Source of the DNA: Allobosea sp. LC85 | GTDB taxonomy: Bacteria > Pseudomonadota > Alphaproteobacteria > Rhizobiales > Beijerinckiaceae | Reading direction: 5' to 3' | Assembly (NCBI RefSeq): GCF_000735605.1 | Contig: NZ_JPKG01000004.1 | Span: forward strand, 175,746 to 239,745 | DNA: 64,000 nucleotides | Part shown: in pieces, positions 32,506 to 41,203 of the stretch | How positions within the stretch are numbered: position 1 is the stretch's first letter | Layout: every line of letters starts with the position of its first letter | The notes under the pieces: model-generated | Database searches by the model: none | The model's input: only the letters and a program-made list of their open reading frames with translations | Told to the model about the DNA's origin: nothing | Program-made: the position numbers and the translations under genes

Positions 32506-33264
32506 TCAGATCATCCAGCGGCCGCCATCGATCAGCAGCGTCTGGCCGGTGACGTAGCGGGCATCTTCGCTGGCAAGAAACGCGACGCAGCCGGCGACAT
32601 CCTCCGGCTCGGCGATGAAGCCGGCAGGCGTGGTCGCCTTGATCCGCTCGATGACCGCCGGTGTCAGGCGGTCATGGGCGCGCGTGCGGATCGCGCCGGG
32701 CGCAACCGCGTTGACGGTGACCCGGTGCGGCGCCAGCTCGCGGGCAAGCGAGCGCGTGAAGCCGATGATCCCCATCTTGGCCGCCGCGTAATCGGCAAGG
32801 CCGGCATCGCCGACCAAGGCCGCATCGCTCGACATGTTGATGATGCGACCGCCCCGTTCGCGCATGCTGGGGACAACGAGCCGCGACATCCGCATCGCGG
32901 TGAAGAGCGACACCTCGAGGACGAAACGCCAGACTTCCTCCTCGGATTCATGGAACTGCGCCGCGCGCTCGCGCCCGCTCTGGCCGACATTGTTGAAGAG
33001 GATGTCCACCGCCCCGAAGCGGGCGACGACATGCTGGTGAAACTCAGCCAGAACCGCTGCGTCCGTGCAGTCGCCCGCCATCGTCAGCAGGCGGTCGTCG
33101 GTTGTGCCACCGAGGTTTTCCGCAAAACCCTCGCCCTCGCGATCAATCACCGCGACCTTGGCGCCTTCGCTGAGGAAGCGCAGGGCGGAGGCTGCTCCGA
33201 TGCCATGCGCCGCACCGGTAATCGCCACGACCTTTCCGCTGAAACGCCCTGCATCCGACGTCAT
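32506..33264 (-). CDS. Short-chain dehydrogenase/reductase (first of two)
   Basis: This 252-residue classical SDR has the cofactor motif ITGAAHGIGAASALRFL, NNVGQSG in place of the usual NNAG, catalytic Ser in INMSSDAALVGDAG, YAAAKMGIIGFTRSLA with the Tyr and Lys, and a C-terminal DGGRWMI. It should oxidise or reduce a small hydroxy/keto substrate with NAD(P). I chose the start at 33264 (TSDAGRFSGKVVAITG), since the upstream extension is low-complexity. It sits 15 bp before the amidase gene and 10 bp after the other SDR gene. Substrate is unknown. Confidence 0.88.
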   Translation of the reverse strand: MTSDAGRFSGKVVAITGAAHGIGAASALRFLSEGAKVAVIDREGEGFAENLGGTTDDRLLTMAGDCTDAAVLAEFHQHVVARFGAVDILFNNVGQSGRERAAQFHESEEEVWRFVLEVSLFTAMRMSRLVVPSMRERGGRIINMSSDAALVGDAGLADYAAAKMGIIGFTRSLARELAPHRVTVNAVAPGAIRTRAHDRLTPAVIERIKATTPAGFIAEPEDVAGCVAFLASEDARYVTGQTLLIDGGRWMI

Positions 33265-33274
33265 GGCTGGCTCC

Positions 33275-34036
33275 TCAATGAAAGGTCCGGCCACCGTCGA
33301 CGGCGATCGCCGTGCCGGTGACATAGGAGGATTCCGAGCTGGTCAGCCACAGGATCGCCGCCGCGATCTCGTCCGGCGAGGCGATGCGCCGCAGCGCGTA
33401 GCGGGCGCGCACCGCTTCATAGCCGGCCTGCGGATCGGCCGCGCCGTCGATGCTGCTGCGAAACAGCTCGGTTTCGACGGCCCCAGGGCAAATCGTGTTG
33501 ACGCGGATGCCGAATTCCGCGGCTTCGATCGCCAGCGCCTTGGACGCCATCTGCAGGCCCGCCTTGGAGGCGCAATAGGCGGTCCGATGCTTCAGGGGTG
33601 AGAGCCCTGCGCCCGATGAGACATTGACGATGGTGCCGCCATCGGCAGCCCTGAGATGCGGGAATGCGGCCTGCATCACCAGCATCGGCCCGGTCAGGTT
33701 CACGGCGATGATCCGGTTCCAGTCGGCCAGCGTCATCGCTTCGATCTCGGCCATCAGGTCGATGCCCGCCGCGTTGACGACGCCGTCGAGCCCCCCCAGC
33801 GCATCGACGCCGGCGGCAACCGCAGCGGCAACCGCGGTCGGATCGACGACGTCGGCGGTGACCACGTGCAGAGAAGCCCTGTCGAAGCGGCCGGCCAGCT
33901 CACTCAGAGCCGCCTTGTCGCGGTCGAGCGCCACGACGCGGGCGCCCTCCGCGATGAAACGGGCGACGCTGGCGAGGCCGATGCCCTTGGCTGCCCCCGT
34001 GATCAGGATGCGCCGGGCGGCAAGCGCGCCGCTCAC
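33275..34036 (-). CDS. Short-chain dehydrogenase/reductase (second of two)
   Basis: This 253-residue SDR has cofactor motif ILITGAAKGIGLASVARFI, NAAG in VVNAAGIDLM, catalytic Ser in VNVSSGAGLSPL and YCASKAGLQMASKALA with Tyr and Lys. It is related to but clearly distinct from the downstream SDR. Its ATG overlaps the stop of the deacetylase/imidase-like gene by 4 bp, which ties the two in translation. Paired SDRs suggest successive redox steps on the carbon skeleton of the imported compound. Confidence 0.9.
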   Translation of the reverse strand: MSGALAARRILITGAAKGIGLASVARFIAEGARVVALDRDKAALSELAGRFDRASLHVVTADVVDPTAVAAAVAAGVDALGGLDGVVNAAGIDLMAEIEAMTLADWNRIIAVNLTGPMLVMQAAFPHLRAADGGTIVNVSSGAGLSPLKHRTAYCASKAGLQMASKALAIEAAEFGIRVNTICPGAVETELFRSSIDGAADPQAGYEAVRARYALRRIASPDEIAAAILWLTSSESSYVTGTAIAVDGGRTFH

Positions 34037-34866
34037 CGCCGCGCTCCGGCGCGCGCCCGCTCCAGCCCGGGGCGCATGTCCTCGACCATCTCGTCGCAGC
34101 GGCCGATCCAGACATTGGGATGCTTCAGCGCATGCTCGATCAACCCCTGCAGCGCCTTGATCCGTGAGGGCTGGCCGATCATCTCGGGATGCATGCCGAC
34201 CATCATCATCCGGTCCTCCGCATAGAGCACGTCGAATTCGCCCTTCCAGGCTTCGAGCAGCGCGGAGGGGGCCTGCATGGTGCGGCCGGGAAGCACGATC
34301 GAGTACTGGAAGAAGGGTGCATCATCGAGCACCCAGCGGAAGGGCAGCTCGACGATCCTGGTTTCCTGGCCGTCGACCTCATGCAGATAGGGCGAGTCGT
34401 CGTCGAAGAAGTTGGAGGAGTAGTCGAAGCCATATTCGACCAGCATCGGCATGGTGATCGGGCTGATCTCGGCTGCCGGCGAGCGCCAGCCGCGCGGGGC
34501 ACGCCCGCTGACGCGCTTGATCGACTGAAAGCCGCGCTCCATCTCCTCGCGCTCCTGCTCCGGCGAGAGGTTCAGGATCCAGGTATGGCTGTAGCTGTGA
34601 TGGGCGAGCTCGTGGCCGCGCTTCAGGATCTCCTCCATCAGCCATTCCCGCTGGTCGATGATCAGGCCCGGCACGAAGAAGGTCGCCTTGATGCCGTAGC
34701 GGTCGAGCAGGTCGAGCACGCGGCCGGTGCCCACCTTCCAGCCATAGGCGCCCTGGGACATCAGGATGGGGCGGTTGGCATAATCCGGGTCGCGCCCCGT
34801 CCACATCGTCTCGGCATCGAGATCGAAGGTCAGGAATAGCGGGAAGCCCTTGCTGGTCAGCGGCAT
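34033..34866 (-). CDS. Polysaccharide deacetylase-fold protein (HpPgdA/cyclic imidase-like)
   Basis: This 277-residue NodB-fold hydrolase has no signal peptide. Motif 1 is FLTFDLDAETMW with the catalytic Asp, motif 2 is HELAHHSYSHTW with the zinc histidines, motif 3 is RAPRGWRSPAAEIS, and later GMHPEMIG supplies another His. The cytoplasmic location argues against cell-wall deacetylation. Overall it resembles the branch that includes Helicobacter HpPgdA and bacterial cyclic imide hydrolase. With an amidase in the same operon, imide ring opening followed by half-amide hydrolysis is an attractive reading. N-deacetylation or urea-type hydrolysis are alternatives. Confidence 0.8.
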   Translation of the reverse strand: MPLTSKGFPLFLTFDLDAETMWTGRDPDYANRPILMSQGAYGWKVGTGRVLDLLDRYGIKATFFVPGLIIDQREWLMEEILKRGHELAHHSYSHTWILNLSPEQEREEMERGFQSIKRVSGRAPRGWRSPAAEISPITMPMLVEYGFDYSSNFFDDDSPYLHEVDGQETRIVELPFRWVLDDAPFFQYSIVLPGRTMQAPSALLEAWKGEFDVLYAEDRMMMVGMHPEMIGQPSRIKALQGLIEHALKHPNVWIGRCDEMVEDMRPGLERARAGARR

Positions 34867-34881
34867 GATTTTGAACTCGCG

Positions 34882-35685
34882 TCAGACGAAGCGGTGGAAG
34901 CCGGCACGGCGCTCGGCGATGAGCAGGACGATGCCGGTCGCGATGATGAGCAGGGTCGAGACGGCGGCGACGCTCGGGTCGATCCCCATCTCGACCGAGG
35001 AGAAGATCAGGACGGGTAGCGTCGTCTGGTTGGCGCCGATCAGGAAGATCGTCACCGGGACGTTGTCGAGCGAGGTGATGAAGGCGAAGAGAGCGCCGGC
35101 AACCAGGCCCGGCCGGATCAACGGCAAGGTGACGAGCCGGAAGGCATCGAAGCCCGTGGCCCCGAGCACGCGGGCCGCCTCCTCGACCGCGAGGTCGAGG
35201 CCGCTCAGGCTGGCCAGCGCCGAGCGCACGATATAGGGCACGGTGATCACGACATGGGCCATCAGCAAGCCGAACAGGCTGCCGCGCAGGCCCGTCAGGC
35301 TGAAATACTGCAGCAGCGCAACGCCGATCACGACCGCGGGCAGGATCAGCGGTGCCATCAGGAACGAGGTGATCGCCTCCGAACCCGGCACGCTCTTGCG
35401 GAACAGCGCATAGGCCGCGGCGACGCCGAGCACGAGCGAGAGCACGGTCGAGCCGCAAGCCAGGATCAGGCTCATCCTGATGGCGGAGAGATAGGTCGGG
35501 TCGCTCAGCACCTTGCCGAACCAGGCCAGTGTCCAGCCCTGCGGCGGGATGGTGAGATAGGACGTCGTCGAGAACGCCGCCAGCATGACGACGATCACCG
35601 GCACCTGCAGGAAGACGATGACCGCAAGCGCCGTCGTGGTGACGGCCAGGCCCGGCCGGTCGTCGCTGTCGTTTGCGCTCGTCAT
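34882..35685 (-). CDS. ABC transporter permease (PotC-like)
   Basis: This 267-residue inner-membrane permease has six hydrophobic helices, starting with LAVTTTALAVIVFLQVPVIV, and the EAA contact loop EEAARVLGATGFDAFRLVTL. It belongs to the polyamine/iron/2-aminoethylphosphonate-type importer family that works with family 1 binding proteins. The ATG at 35685 overlaps the stop of the other permease gene (ATGA). It completes the ABC system with the ATPase at 36530 and the binding proteins at 37643 and 38745. Confidence 0.9.
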   Translation of the reverse strand: MTSANDSDDRPGLAVTTTALAVIVFLQVPVIVVMLAAFSTTSYLTIPPQGWTLAWFGKVLSDPTYLSAIRMSLILACGSTVLSLVLGVAAAYALFRKSVPGSEAITSFLMAPLILPAVVIGVALLQYFSLTGLRGSLFGLLMAHVVITVPYIVRSALASLSGLDLAVEEAARVLGATGFDAFRLVTLPLIRPGLVAGALFAFITSLDNVPVTIFLIGANQTTLPVLIFSSVEMGIDPSVAAVSTLLIIATGIVLLIAERRAGFHRFV

Positions 35686-36533
35686 GCCATCCCCGCCCAA
35701 CGTTTGGTCAGCCGGCTCGACAGCCAGATCACGCCGATCGCCATGAAGGTCAGCGCGAAGGACAGCGCCGAACCGCTCGGCCAGTCGAGAAGCTGCATGT
35801 ATTCGTCGTAGATCAGCGTCGCCATGACCTTGTAGGTCGGCCCACCCAGCATGCGCGGCGTCACCAGCGCACTGATCGTCAGGACAAAGACCAGGATCGA
35901 ACCGGCGAGGATGCCCGGCGCCGACAGGGGCAGCGTCACCGAGGTGAAGACGTGGAGCCGGCTCGAACCCAGCGTCGCCGCCGCCGATTCAACGTCGCGC
36001 GGGACGTTGCGGATCGCGGCGACCAGCATCAGCACCATGAAGGGCAGATAGATATGCGTGAGGCCGATCATCAGCCCGGTCAGGTTGAACATCAGCTTCA
36101 GCGGCGTCTGGATCACGCCGAGATCGATCAGCAGATTGTTGACCAGCCCGCGATTGGCGAGCAGCGCGATCCAGCCGAAGGAGCGCACCACGAGGTTCAG
36201 CATCATCGGGAAGATGACGAGCAGGATCAGCGGCACGCGCCAGCGCTCCGGCCCGCGCGCGATCAGATAGGCCAGAGGATAGCCCATGACCAGGCAGGCC
36301 AGCGTGACGAAGAGACCGAGCCCCAGTGTCCGCCAGATGACCTCGCGATAATAGTCGTCCGTGACGATGCGGGTGTAGTTCTCCAGCGTCCAGACGCCCT
36401 TCGCCAGTCCCGCGCCCGGTACATACTCGCCAAAACTGGTCGGCAGCATCATCAGCACCGGCACCAGGAAGAATCCCGCCAGCACCAGCGCCAGGGGCGC
36501 GATCAGCATCAGGCCGTGCCGGGGCGTGATCAC
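35682..36533 (-). CDS. ABC transporter permease (PotB-like)
   Basis: This 283-residue permease has a first helix LMLIAPLALVLAGFFLVPVLMM, a periplasmic loop with VWTLENYTRIV and the contact loop ESAAATLGSSRLHVFTSVTLP. It pairs with the PotC-like permease. Its start overlaps the ATPase stop codon by 4 bp. The ATPase-permease-permease order with overlaps is typical of PotABC-type importers. Confidence 0.9.
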   Translation of the reverse strand: MITPRHGLMLIAPLALVLAGFFLVPVLMMLPTSFGEYVPGAGLAKGVWTLENYTRIVTDDYYREVIWRTLGLGLFVTLACLVMGYPLAYLIARGPERWRVPLILLVIFPMMLNLVVRSFGWIALLANRGLVNNLLIDLGVIQTPLKLMFNLTGLMIGLTHIYLPFMVLMLVAAIRNVPRDVESAAATLGSSRLHVFTSVTLPLSAPGILAGSILVFVLTISALVTPRMLGGPTYKVMATLIYDEYMQLLDWPSGSALSFALTFMAIGVIWLSSRLTKRWAGMA

Positions 36534-37612
36534 GCCGCGGCCTCGTCAGTGGCCATGGCAAAGACCGAAGCGGGATCGATCGCGAGCGCAACCGGACTTC
36601 CGATCGCCAGTTCGGAATCGGGTCCGCTCGACGGTGCTTCCGCGACGAGTTCGACCTGCTCCGCGAGCTTCACGACATATTGCACCCGCGCGCCGCTGAA
36701 GGAGCGCAGCGCGATCGTGCCGGCAAGCGCGCCTGTTCCCTTTGGTTCGCGATGCAGCCGGATCGACTCCTGGCGGATCACGACATCGACCTTCGTGCCC
36801 TCAGGCTGGGTGATCCGGCTGGCGGGCAGTTCCAGTCCGCCGCCGAGGCTCAGCGTTCCTCCCGCCCCGTTGCGCGATGCGACAGAACCGGCGAGCCGGT
36901 TCGGCTTGCCGATGAAGCTTGCGACGAACCCCGTCGCCGGGCGGTGATAGATGTCCTCGGGCGTCGCGAATTGCTGCATCACGCCCCTGGCCATGACGCC
37001 GACCCGATCCGACATCGACAGCGCTTCGCCCTGGTCATGCGTGACGAAGAGCGTGGTGATGCCGAGCCCGCGCTGCAGGCGCTTCAGCTCGATCTGCATC
37101 TCGTCGCGAAGCTGCGCATCGAGATTGGACAGCGGCTCGTCGAAGAGGAGCACGCGCGGATGGGGAGCAAGCGCCCGGGCAATCGCGACGCGCTGCTGCT
37201 GGCCGCCCGAAAGCTGGCGGGGATAGCGCTCGCCGAAGGCGGCGAGCCGCACCATGGCGAGCGCTTCCTTGACCCGCTTTTCGAGTTCGGCGCCTGCGAC
37301 CTTGCGCCGGCGCAGGCCGAAGGCGACGTTCTCGTAGACGGTGAGATGCGGAAACAGCGCATAGGACTGGAAGACAAGCCCGAGCCCGCGCTTGTTCGGC
37401 GGCAGCGCCGTCACGTCGTCGCTGCCGATCAGGATGCGGCCGCGGCTCGGCGTCACCAGCCCTGCGACCATGCGCAGGATCGTCGTCTTGCCGCAGCCGG
37501 AGGGGCCGAGTAGCGATACGAACTCGCCCTCCTTGATCGCCAGCGAGACGTCCTGGACGACAGGAACATCGCCATAGGATTTGCCCAGCCCCTCGAAGAT
37601 CAATGCGCTCAT
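36530..37612 (-). CDS. ABC transporter ATP-binding protein (PotA-like)
   Basis: This 360-residue ATPase has Walker A LLGPSGCGKTT near residue 35, Q-loop VFQSYALFPH, signature LSGGQQQRVAIARAL near residue 134, Walker B VLLFDEPLSNLD and H-loop THDQGEAL. A C-terminal TOBE-like domain of about 120 residues is present, as in PotA/FbpC. It powers import through the two permeases encoded downstream. This is also one of the ATPases in the window that the ATPase-less ugp system might borrow, though family matching makes this unlikely. Confidence 0.92.
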   Translation of the reverse strand: MSALIFEGLGKSYGDVPVVQDVSLAIKEGEFVSLLGPSGCGKTTILRMVAGLVTPSRGRILIGSDDVTALPPNKRGLGLVFQSYALFPHLTVYENVAFGLRRRKVAGAELEKRVKEALAMVRLAAFGERYPRQLSGGQQQRVAIARALAPHPRVLLFDEPLSNLDAQLRDEMQIELKRLQRGLGITTLFVTHDQGEALSMSDRVGVMARGVMQQFATPEDIYHRPATGFVASFIGKPNRLAGSVASRNGAGGTLSLGGGLELPASRITQPEGTKVDVVIRQESIRLHREPKGTGALAGTIALRSFSGARVQYVVKLAEQVELVAEAPSSGPDSELAIGSPVALAIDPASVFAMATDEAAA

Positions 37613-37642
37613 GATAGCGTCCTGCCCATTGGCGACTGTGGC

Positions 37643-38668
37643 TCAGCGCGCAACTTCGCGCTGCCAGCGTCGGGTCCAGGTCGGAATGTTCTTGGCGACA
37701 ACGCCCGGATCGATGAACCAGACATTCTTCAGGGTCTCACCATAGGGCACGATCTGCGCGACCTTCTCAGACAGCGTCACCTTGGTGTTGACTGCACCAA
37801 TCATTGCGCGCTCCGAGAAACATTTCTGGCCGTCGGCAGAGAGCACTTGGTCGACGAACTTGTGGGCGAGCGTGAGCTTCTTGCCGCCCTTGGGAATGAC
37901 CATGGTCGGCAGGATGCCGACCGCGCCCTCCTTCGGATAGGCGACGGCCAGTGAAAGTCCTCTGGCGGCCGCAGCGGCGGCATTGTTGGGATACCAGGCC
38001 GCAATGACGACTTCGCCGCGCTCGAACAGCGAAATGACCTGATCCGCCTGGGTGTAGAGCACGATCGCGCCCTTCGCGAGCGGTTTGATCGCCGCAATTC
38101 CGGGATCGACGTTGTCTAGCGAGCCGCCTTTGATCTTGTTGAGCGCAAGCAGGAACTGCCAGCCGGACGTGCCGCTGATATCCCCGATCACGTATTTTCC
38201 GGCATATTGCGGATCGAACAGGTCGAGCCACGAGGTCGGTGGCGTCTTCACCACCTTCGGGTCGTAGACGAGCGCGGTCGCGCTCACCATCGTGACGACA
38301 TAGCTGTCGTCCTTGCCCCATGCTGCCGGGATGATGTCGGCCCCATGCGTGAGCTTTGAGCGGTCGAGCTTCTCGTTCAATCCTTCATTGTTGGTCTGGG
38401 CGGAGAACGCATCATCCATGAAGACCACATCGAGGTCAGAATTGCCCGCGGTCGCGCGGAGCGCGGCAGCGGTCTGCGACGAGTTGTTCAGCTTGATTGA
38501 GACAGTCGCCCCTGTGGCCTTCTCGAACGGGGCGACGTGACAGGCTTTCACCGCCTCCCCGAAGGAACCACCGTAAGAGGCGACGACAAGCTCTTCAGCT
38601 TGGGCCGCGGCGACAAAGCCGATGCACAGGATGACGCTGGTGGTCGCGAAGCGAAGCGCGTGGCACAT
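37643..38668 (-). CDS. ABC transporter substrate-binding protein, family 1 (duplicate A)
   Basis: This 341-residue periplasmic binding protein has a signal peptide cleaved near AAAQAEEL. Diagnostic stretches are VVASYGGSFGEAVKACHVAP, SYVVTMVSATALVYDP, PTSWLDLFDP and YPKEGAVGILPTMVIP. These fit the PotD/FbpA-type family that works with PotABC-like permeases. It is closely similar over its whole length to the next upstream gene product, which has the same length and the same C-terminus (TWTRRWQREVAR here, NWTRRWQREVAR there). The pair is a tandem duplication, perhaps with different ligands. Confidence 0.9.
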   Translation of the reverse strand: MCHALRFATTSVILCIGFVAAAQAEELVVASYGGSFGEAVKACHVAPFEKATGATVSIKLNNSSQTAAALRATAGNSDLDVVFMDDAFSAQTNNEGLNEKLDRSKLTHGADIIPAAWGKDDSYVVTMVSATALVYDPKVVKTPPTSWLDLFDPQYAGKYVIGDISGTSGWQFLLALNKIKGGSLDNVDPGIAAIKPLAKGAIVLYTQADQVISLFERGEVVIAAWYPNNAAAAAARGLSLAVAYPKEGAVGILPTMVIPKGGKKLTLAHKFVDQVLSADGQKCFSERAMIGAVNTKVTLSEKVAQIVPYGETLKNVWFIDPGVVAKNIPTWTRRWQREVAR

Positions 38669-38744
38669 GGCCGTTCCTTCCCTGTTGGCAAAGCGACTGC
38701 TGTTCCGCAGCCTTGAGCGGCGGGCCCTAGACGCCGTCCTGACT

Positions 38745-39770
38745 TCAGCGCGCCACTTCGCGCTGCCAGCGACGCGTCCAGTTGGCCGTATTCTTGGCGA
38801 TGACCTCGGGATCGATGAACCAGGCCTTCTCGAGCGTCTCGCCGTTGGGAACGATCTTCTGGACCTTGTCCGAGAGCTTCACCTTGGTGTTGACCGCGCC
38901 GATATAGGCGCGCTCGGAAAAGCAGCCCTGGCCATCGGCCGAGAGGATCTGGTCGAGGAATTTATGCGCCAGTGCCGACTTGGCCGTGCCTTTCGGGATG
39001 ATCACCGCCGGCAGGATGCCGACCGCACCCTCCTTGGGATAGGCGACGGCGAGCGAAAGCCCCTTGTCGATGGCGACCCCGGCCCGGTCAGGATACCAGG
39101 GAGCGAGCGCAATCTCCTGCCGCTCGAACAGGGAGAGGAGCTGGTCGGCCTGGGTGTAAAGCACGGCTGAGCCCTTCGCGATCGGCTTCATCGCCTCGAT
39201 CCCGGGGTCGACATTCTCCAGCGTGCCGCCCTTGATCTTGTTGAGTGCGAGCAGGAAATGCAGGCCGGACGTGCCGCTGATATCGCCGATCGCGTATTTG
39301 CCGGCATAGGCCGGGTCGGCAAGGTCGAGCCAGGAGGTCGGCGGAGCCTTCACGAGCTTCGGATTGTAGACGAGCGCCGTCGCGCTCACCATGGCGACGA
39401 CATAGCTGTCATCCTTGCCCCAGGCGGAGGCGATCACGTCGCCCGCATTGGTCAGCCTCTTCCGGTCGATCGTCTCGTTGAGCTTCTCGCCGTGCGTCTG
39501 CGCGGCCAGCGAGTTGTCGATATAGACGATATCCATATCGGGCTTGCCGGCGGTTGCGCGGATGGACGCAGCGAATTGCGAGGAATTGCCGAGCTTGAGC
39601 GCGACGGTTGCCCCCGTCGCCTTCTCGAAAGCGGCGATATGGCAGGCTTTGACGTTCTCGGCGAAGGAGCCTCCGAAGGCGCCGACGACCAATTCCTCGG
39701 CATGGGCGGTCATGGCGAGGCCGGCGCTGAGGATGGCGGTGGCCGTCGCGAAGCGGAGCGTGTGGCGCAT
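38745..39770 (-). CDS. ABC transporter substrate-binding protein, family 1 (duplicate B)
   Basis: This 341-residue binding protein has a signal peptide ending at TAHAEELV. It aligns without gaps to the downstream binding protein by eye, and most residues match, including long identical runs around YPKEGAVGILP and WGKDDSYVV. Differences cluster in regions such as IDNSLAAQTHGEKL versus MDDAFSAQTNNEGL that may line the ligand cleft. It is the first gene of the operon. I chose the start at 39770 because it begins the signal peptide. A palindromic operator candidate lies about 110 bp upstream. Confidence 0.9.
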   Translation of the reverse strand: MRHTLRFATATAILSAGLAMTAHAEELVVGAFGGSFAENVKACHIAAFEKATGATVALKLGNSSQFAASIRATAGKPDMDIVYIDNSLAAQTHGEKLNETIDRKRLTNAGDVIASAWGKDDSYVVAMVSATALVYNPKLVKAPPTSWLDLADPAYAGKYAIGDISGTSGLHFLLALNKIKGGTLENVDPGIEAMKPIAKGSAVLYTQADQLLSLFERQEIALAPWYPDRAGVAIDKGLSLAVAYPKEGAVGILPAVIIPKGTAKSALAHKFLDQILSADGQGCFSERAYIGAVNTKVKLSDKVQKIVPNGETLEKAWFIDPEVIAKNTANWTRRWQREVAR

Positions 39771-39878
39771 GGTCGTGTTTCCCCGTCTGTTGCGCAGCGC
39801 CCACCGCTGTCCCGCGGCTTCTCGGCGCGGAGGGCAGGTCTTCCTGTCCTTCCGAAGAGGAGCATGACACGCTCCGAT

Positions 39879-39898
39879 TTGTCTTTCAAGAAAGATAA
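39879..39898. promoter_or_regulatory. MarR-type palindromic operator between the importer operon and marR
   Basis: TCTTTC-AA-GAAAGA is a perfect palindrome, extended to 20 bp by TT and AA ends with one mismatch pair. On the minus strand TTGAAA inside it could be a -35 box. It lies between divergent transcription units, 90 bp before the MarR start, in an AT-rich patch. A further half-site-like GAAAGAT follows at 39901-39907. Confidence 0.55.
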
Positions 39899-39987
39899 AT
39901 GAAAGATATTCTCGTGCCATCTGCGGAGCGCCGCGCTTGCACGGCGGCGCACATCATGGTCGGAAAGGCCGGTTCAGGAGGAATGGC

Positions 39988-40527
39988 ATGCGCAACGACG
40001 CCCAGCGACGCATCGAGCCGGATGAGCCGGCGGCGCTCTGGGACAATGACCGCGTCGGGGCTGGCATGCAGCGCTGGCGACGCGAGTTCCCGGATGTCGA
40101 TTGCTCCGGCAAGGCGGTGGTGGGCCGCCTGTTGCATCTGCATGAGGTCTTCCTCACCGCGATCAACCGGACCCTGGCCAAGCATCGGCTGAAATACCCG
40201 GCCTTCGCCGTGCTGGCGACCTTGCGCGTCGAGGGCGCGCCCTACCGCATGTCCCCCAAGGCTCTGCTCGACTCGCTGATCCTGACCTCGGGCGGCTTGT
40301 CCAACCTGCTGCGCAAACTGGAGAAGGCCGGGCATATTCGACGCATGGCTGACGAAACCGACGGGCGCGGCGTCATCGTCGAACTGACCGAACGGGGCCG
40401 CGCCATCGTCGAACCGGCGATGCGCGATCACGCCGAGACCGAACGCCGCCTGGTCGCGATGCTCTCTGCCGCCGATCAGCAGCAGGTCGGGCAGGCCCTC
40501 GGGCAGATGATGCTCGGAACCCGTTAG
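39988..40527 (+). CDS. MarR-family transcriptional regulator
   Basis: This 179-residue protein has a winged helix with a MarR layout: FLTAINRTLAKHRLKYPAFAVL, the recognition region LILTSGGLSNLLRKLEKAGH, and the wing IRRMADETDGRGVIVELTERG. It is divergent from the nine-gene importer/amidase operon and probably represses it through the palindrome at 39879-39898, with an operon substrate as ligand. The start at 39988 is set by AGGAGGA five bases upstream. Upstream in-frame starts would add a basic tail without support. Confidence 0.88.
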   Translation: MRNDAQRRIEPDEPAALWDNDRVGAGMQRWRREFPDVDCSGKAVVGRLLHLHEVFLTAINRTLAKHRLKYPAFAVLATLRVEGAPYRMSPKALLDSLILTSGGLSNLLRKLEKAGHIRRMADETDGRGVIVELTERGRAIVEPAMRDHAETERRLVAMLSAADQQQVGQALGQMMLGTR

Positions 40528-40769
40528 CGCGGAGATGCTCCTGCTACCGGAGCGCGGCATACGCTCGCATTGGCGCATTGCAGGGGAGCAGGCGTTGCCA
40601 TTGGGCTGGCCAAGCGTACGCTCCCGACCGATCTCGGACGTTTGAAGATCGGGACTGGTGACCGGAGTTGGCCCTTGGCCGAGCTTTGCGACGTCCGGTT
40701 TCGAGCTGCGCGGCGGATCAATTGCGACAGGGCGGGGCAGTCCTGTGAGAAAAACTCCGGCTCATCGGT

Positions 40770-41189
40770 TCAGTCTCGCGTCGGGGTCTTCTCGCCGGCT
40801 TTGCTGTTCTCGATCTGCGAAACGTGATTGAGGGCGATGACCCATCTGCTGTCGCGCTTGCGCATCAGGCGGGTGTTGACCCCCGTCTGGTTGCCGGCCG
40901 CACGCACCAGCTTGTAGTCGCTGATCAGCTGCGCGGCATCGGGTGCCAGCATCTCGATCCGGATGTTCGAAAAGGCGAGTTCGCCCTGCGAACCGGGGGC
41001 GCCGCCATATTCGTCGATGTAGTGGTCGAGTGTGGCCTGCCAGTCCTTCTGGATGCGGCCGCGGGAGACGAAGACCACATCGGGATTGGCGAACCCCGCC
41101 ATGTAGCCGTGGAAATCGCCGCAGTTCCAGGCCACCTGCATCGTGGCGATCACCGCGCGGATGGCATCGCTTTCGATCGTATCTGACAT
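40770..41189 (-). CDS. SnoaL/DUF4440-like NTF2-fold protein
   Basis: This 139-residue protein has the cone-fold pattern of NTF2-like DUF4440/SgcJ proteins: AIRAVIATMQVAWNCGDFHGYMAGFANPD at the N-terminus, then VVFVSRGRIQKDW and a C-terminal strand RDSRWVIALNHVSQI. Members bind or isomerise small molecules, and many are of unknown function. It lies 14 bp after the FCD-GntR regulator gene on the same strand and probably shares its transcript. This suggests a link with gamma-glutamyl/peptide metabolism. Confidence 0.8.
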   Translation of the reverse strand: MSDTIESDAIRAVIATMQVAWNCGDFHGYMAGFANPDVVFVSRGRIQKDWQATLDHYIDEYGGAPGSQGELAFSNIRIEMLAPDAAQLISDYKLVRAAGNQTGVNTRLMRKRDSRWVIALNHVSQIENSKAGEKTPTRD

Positions 41190-41203
41190 GTCGATTTTGC
41201 CTT

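Noticed and set aside
40528..40769. A small plus-strand frame after the MarR gene
   Set aside because: It has no recognisable motif or good ribosome-binding site, and its composition is like neighbouring non-coding frames.
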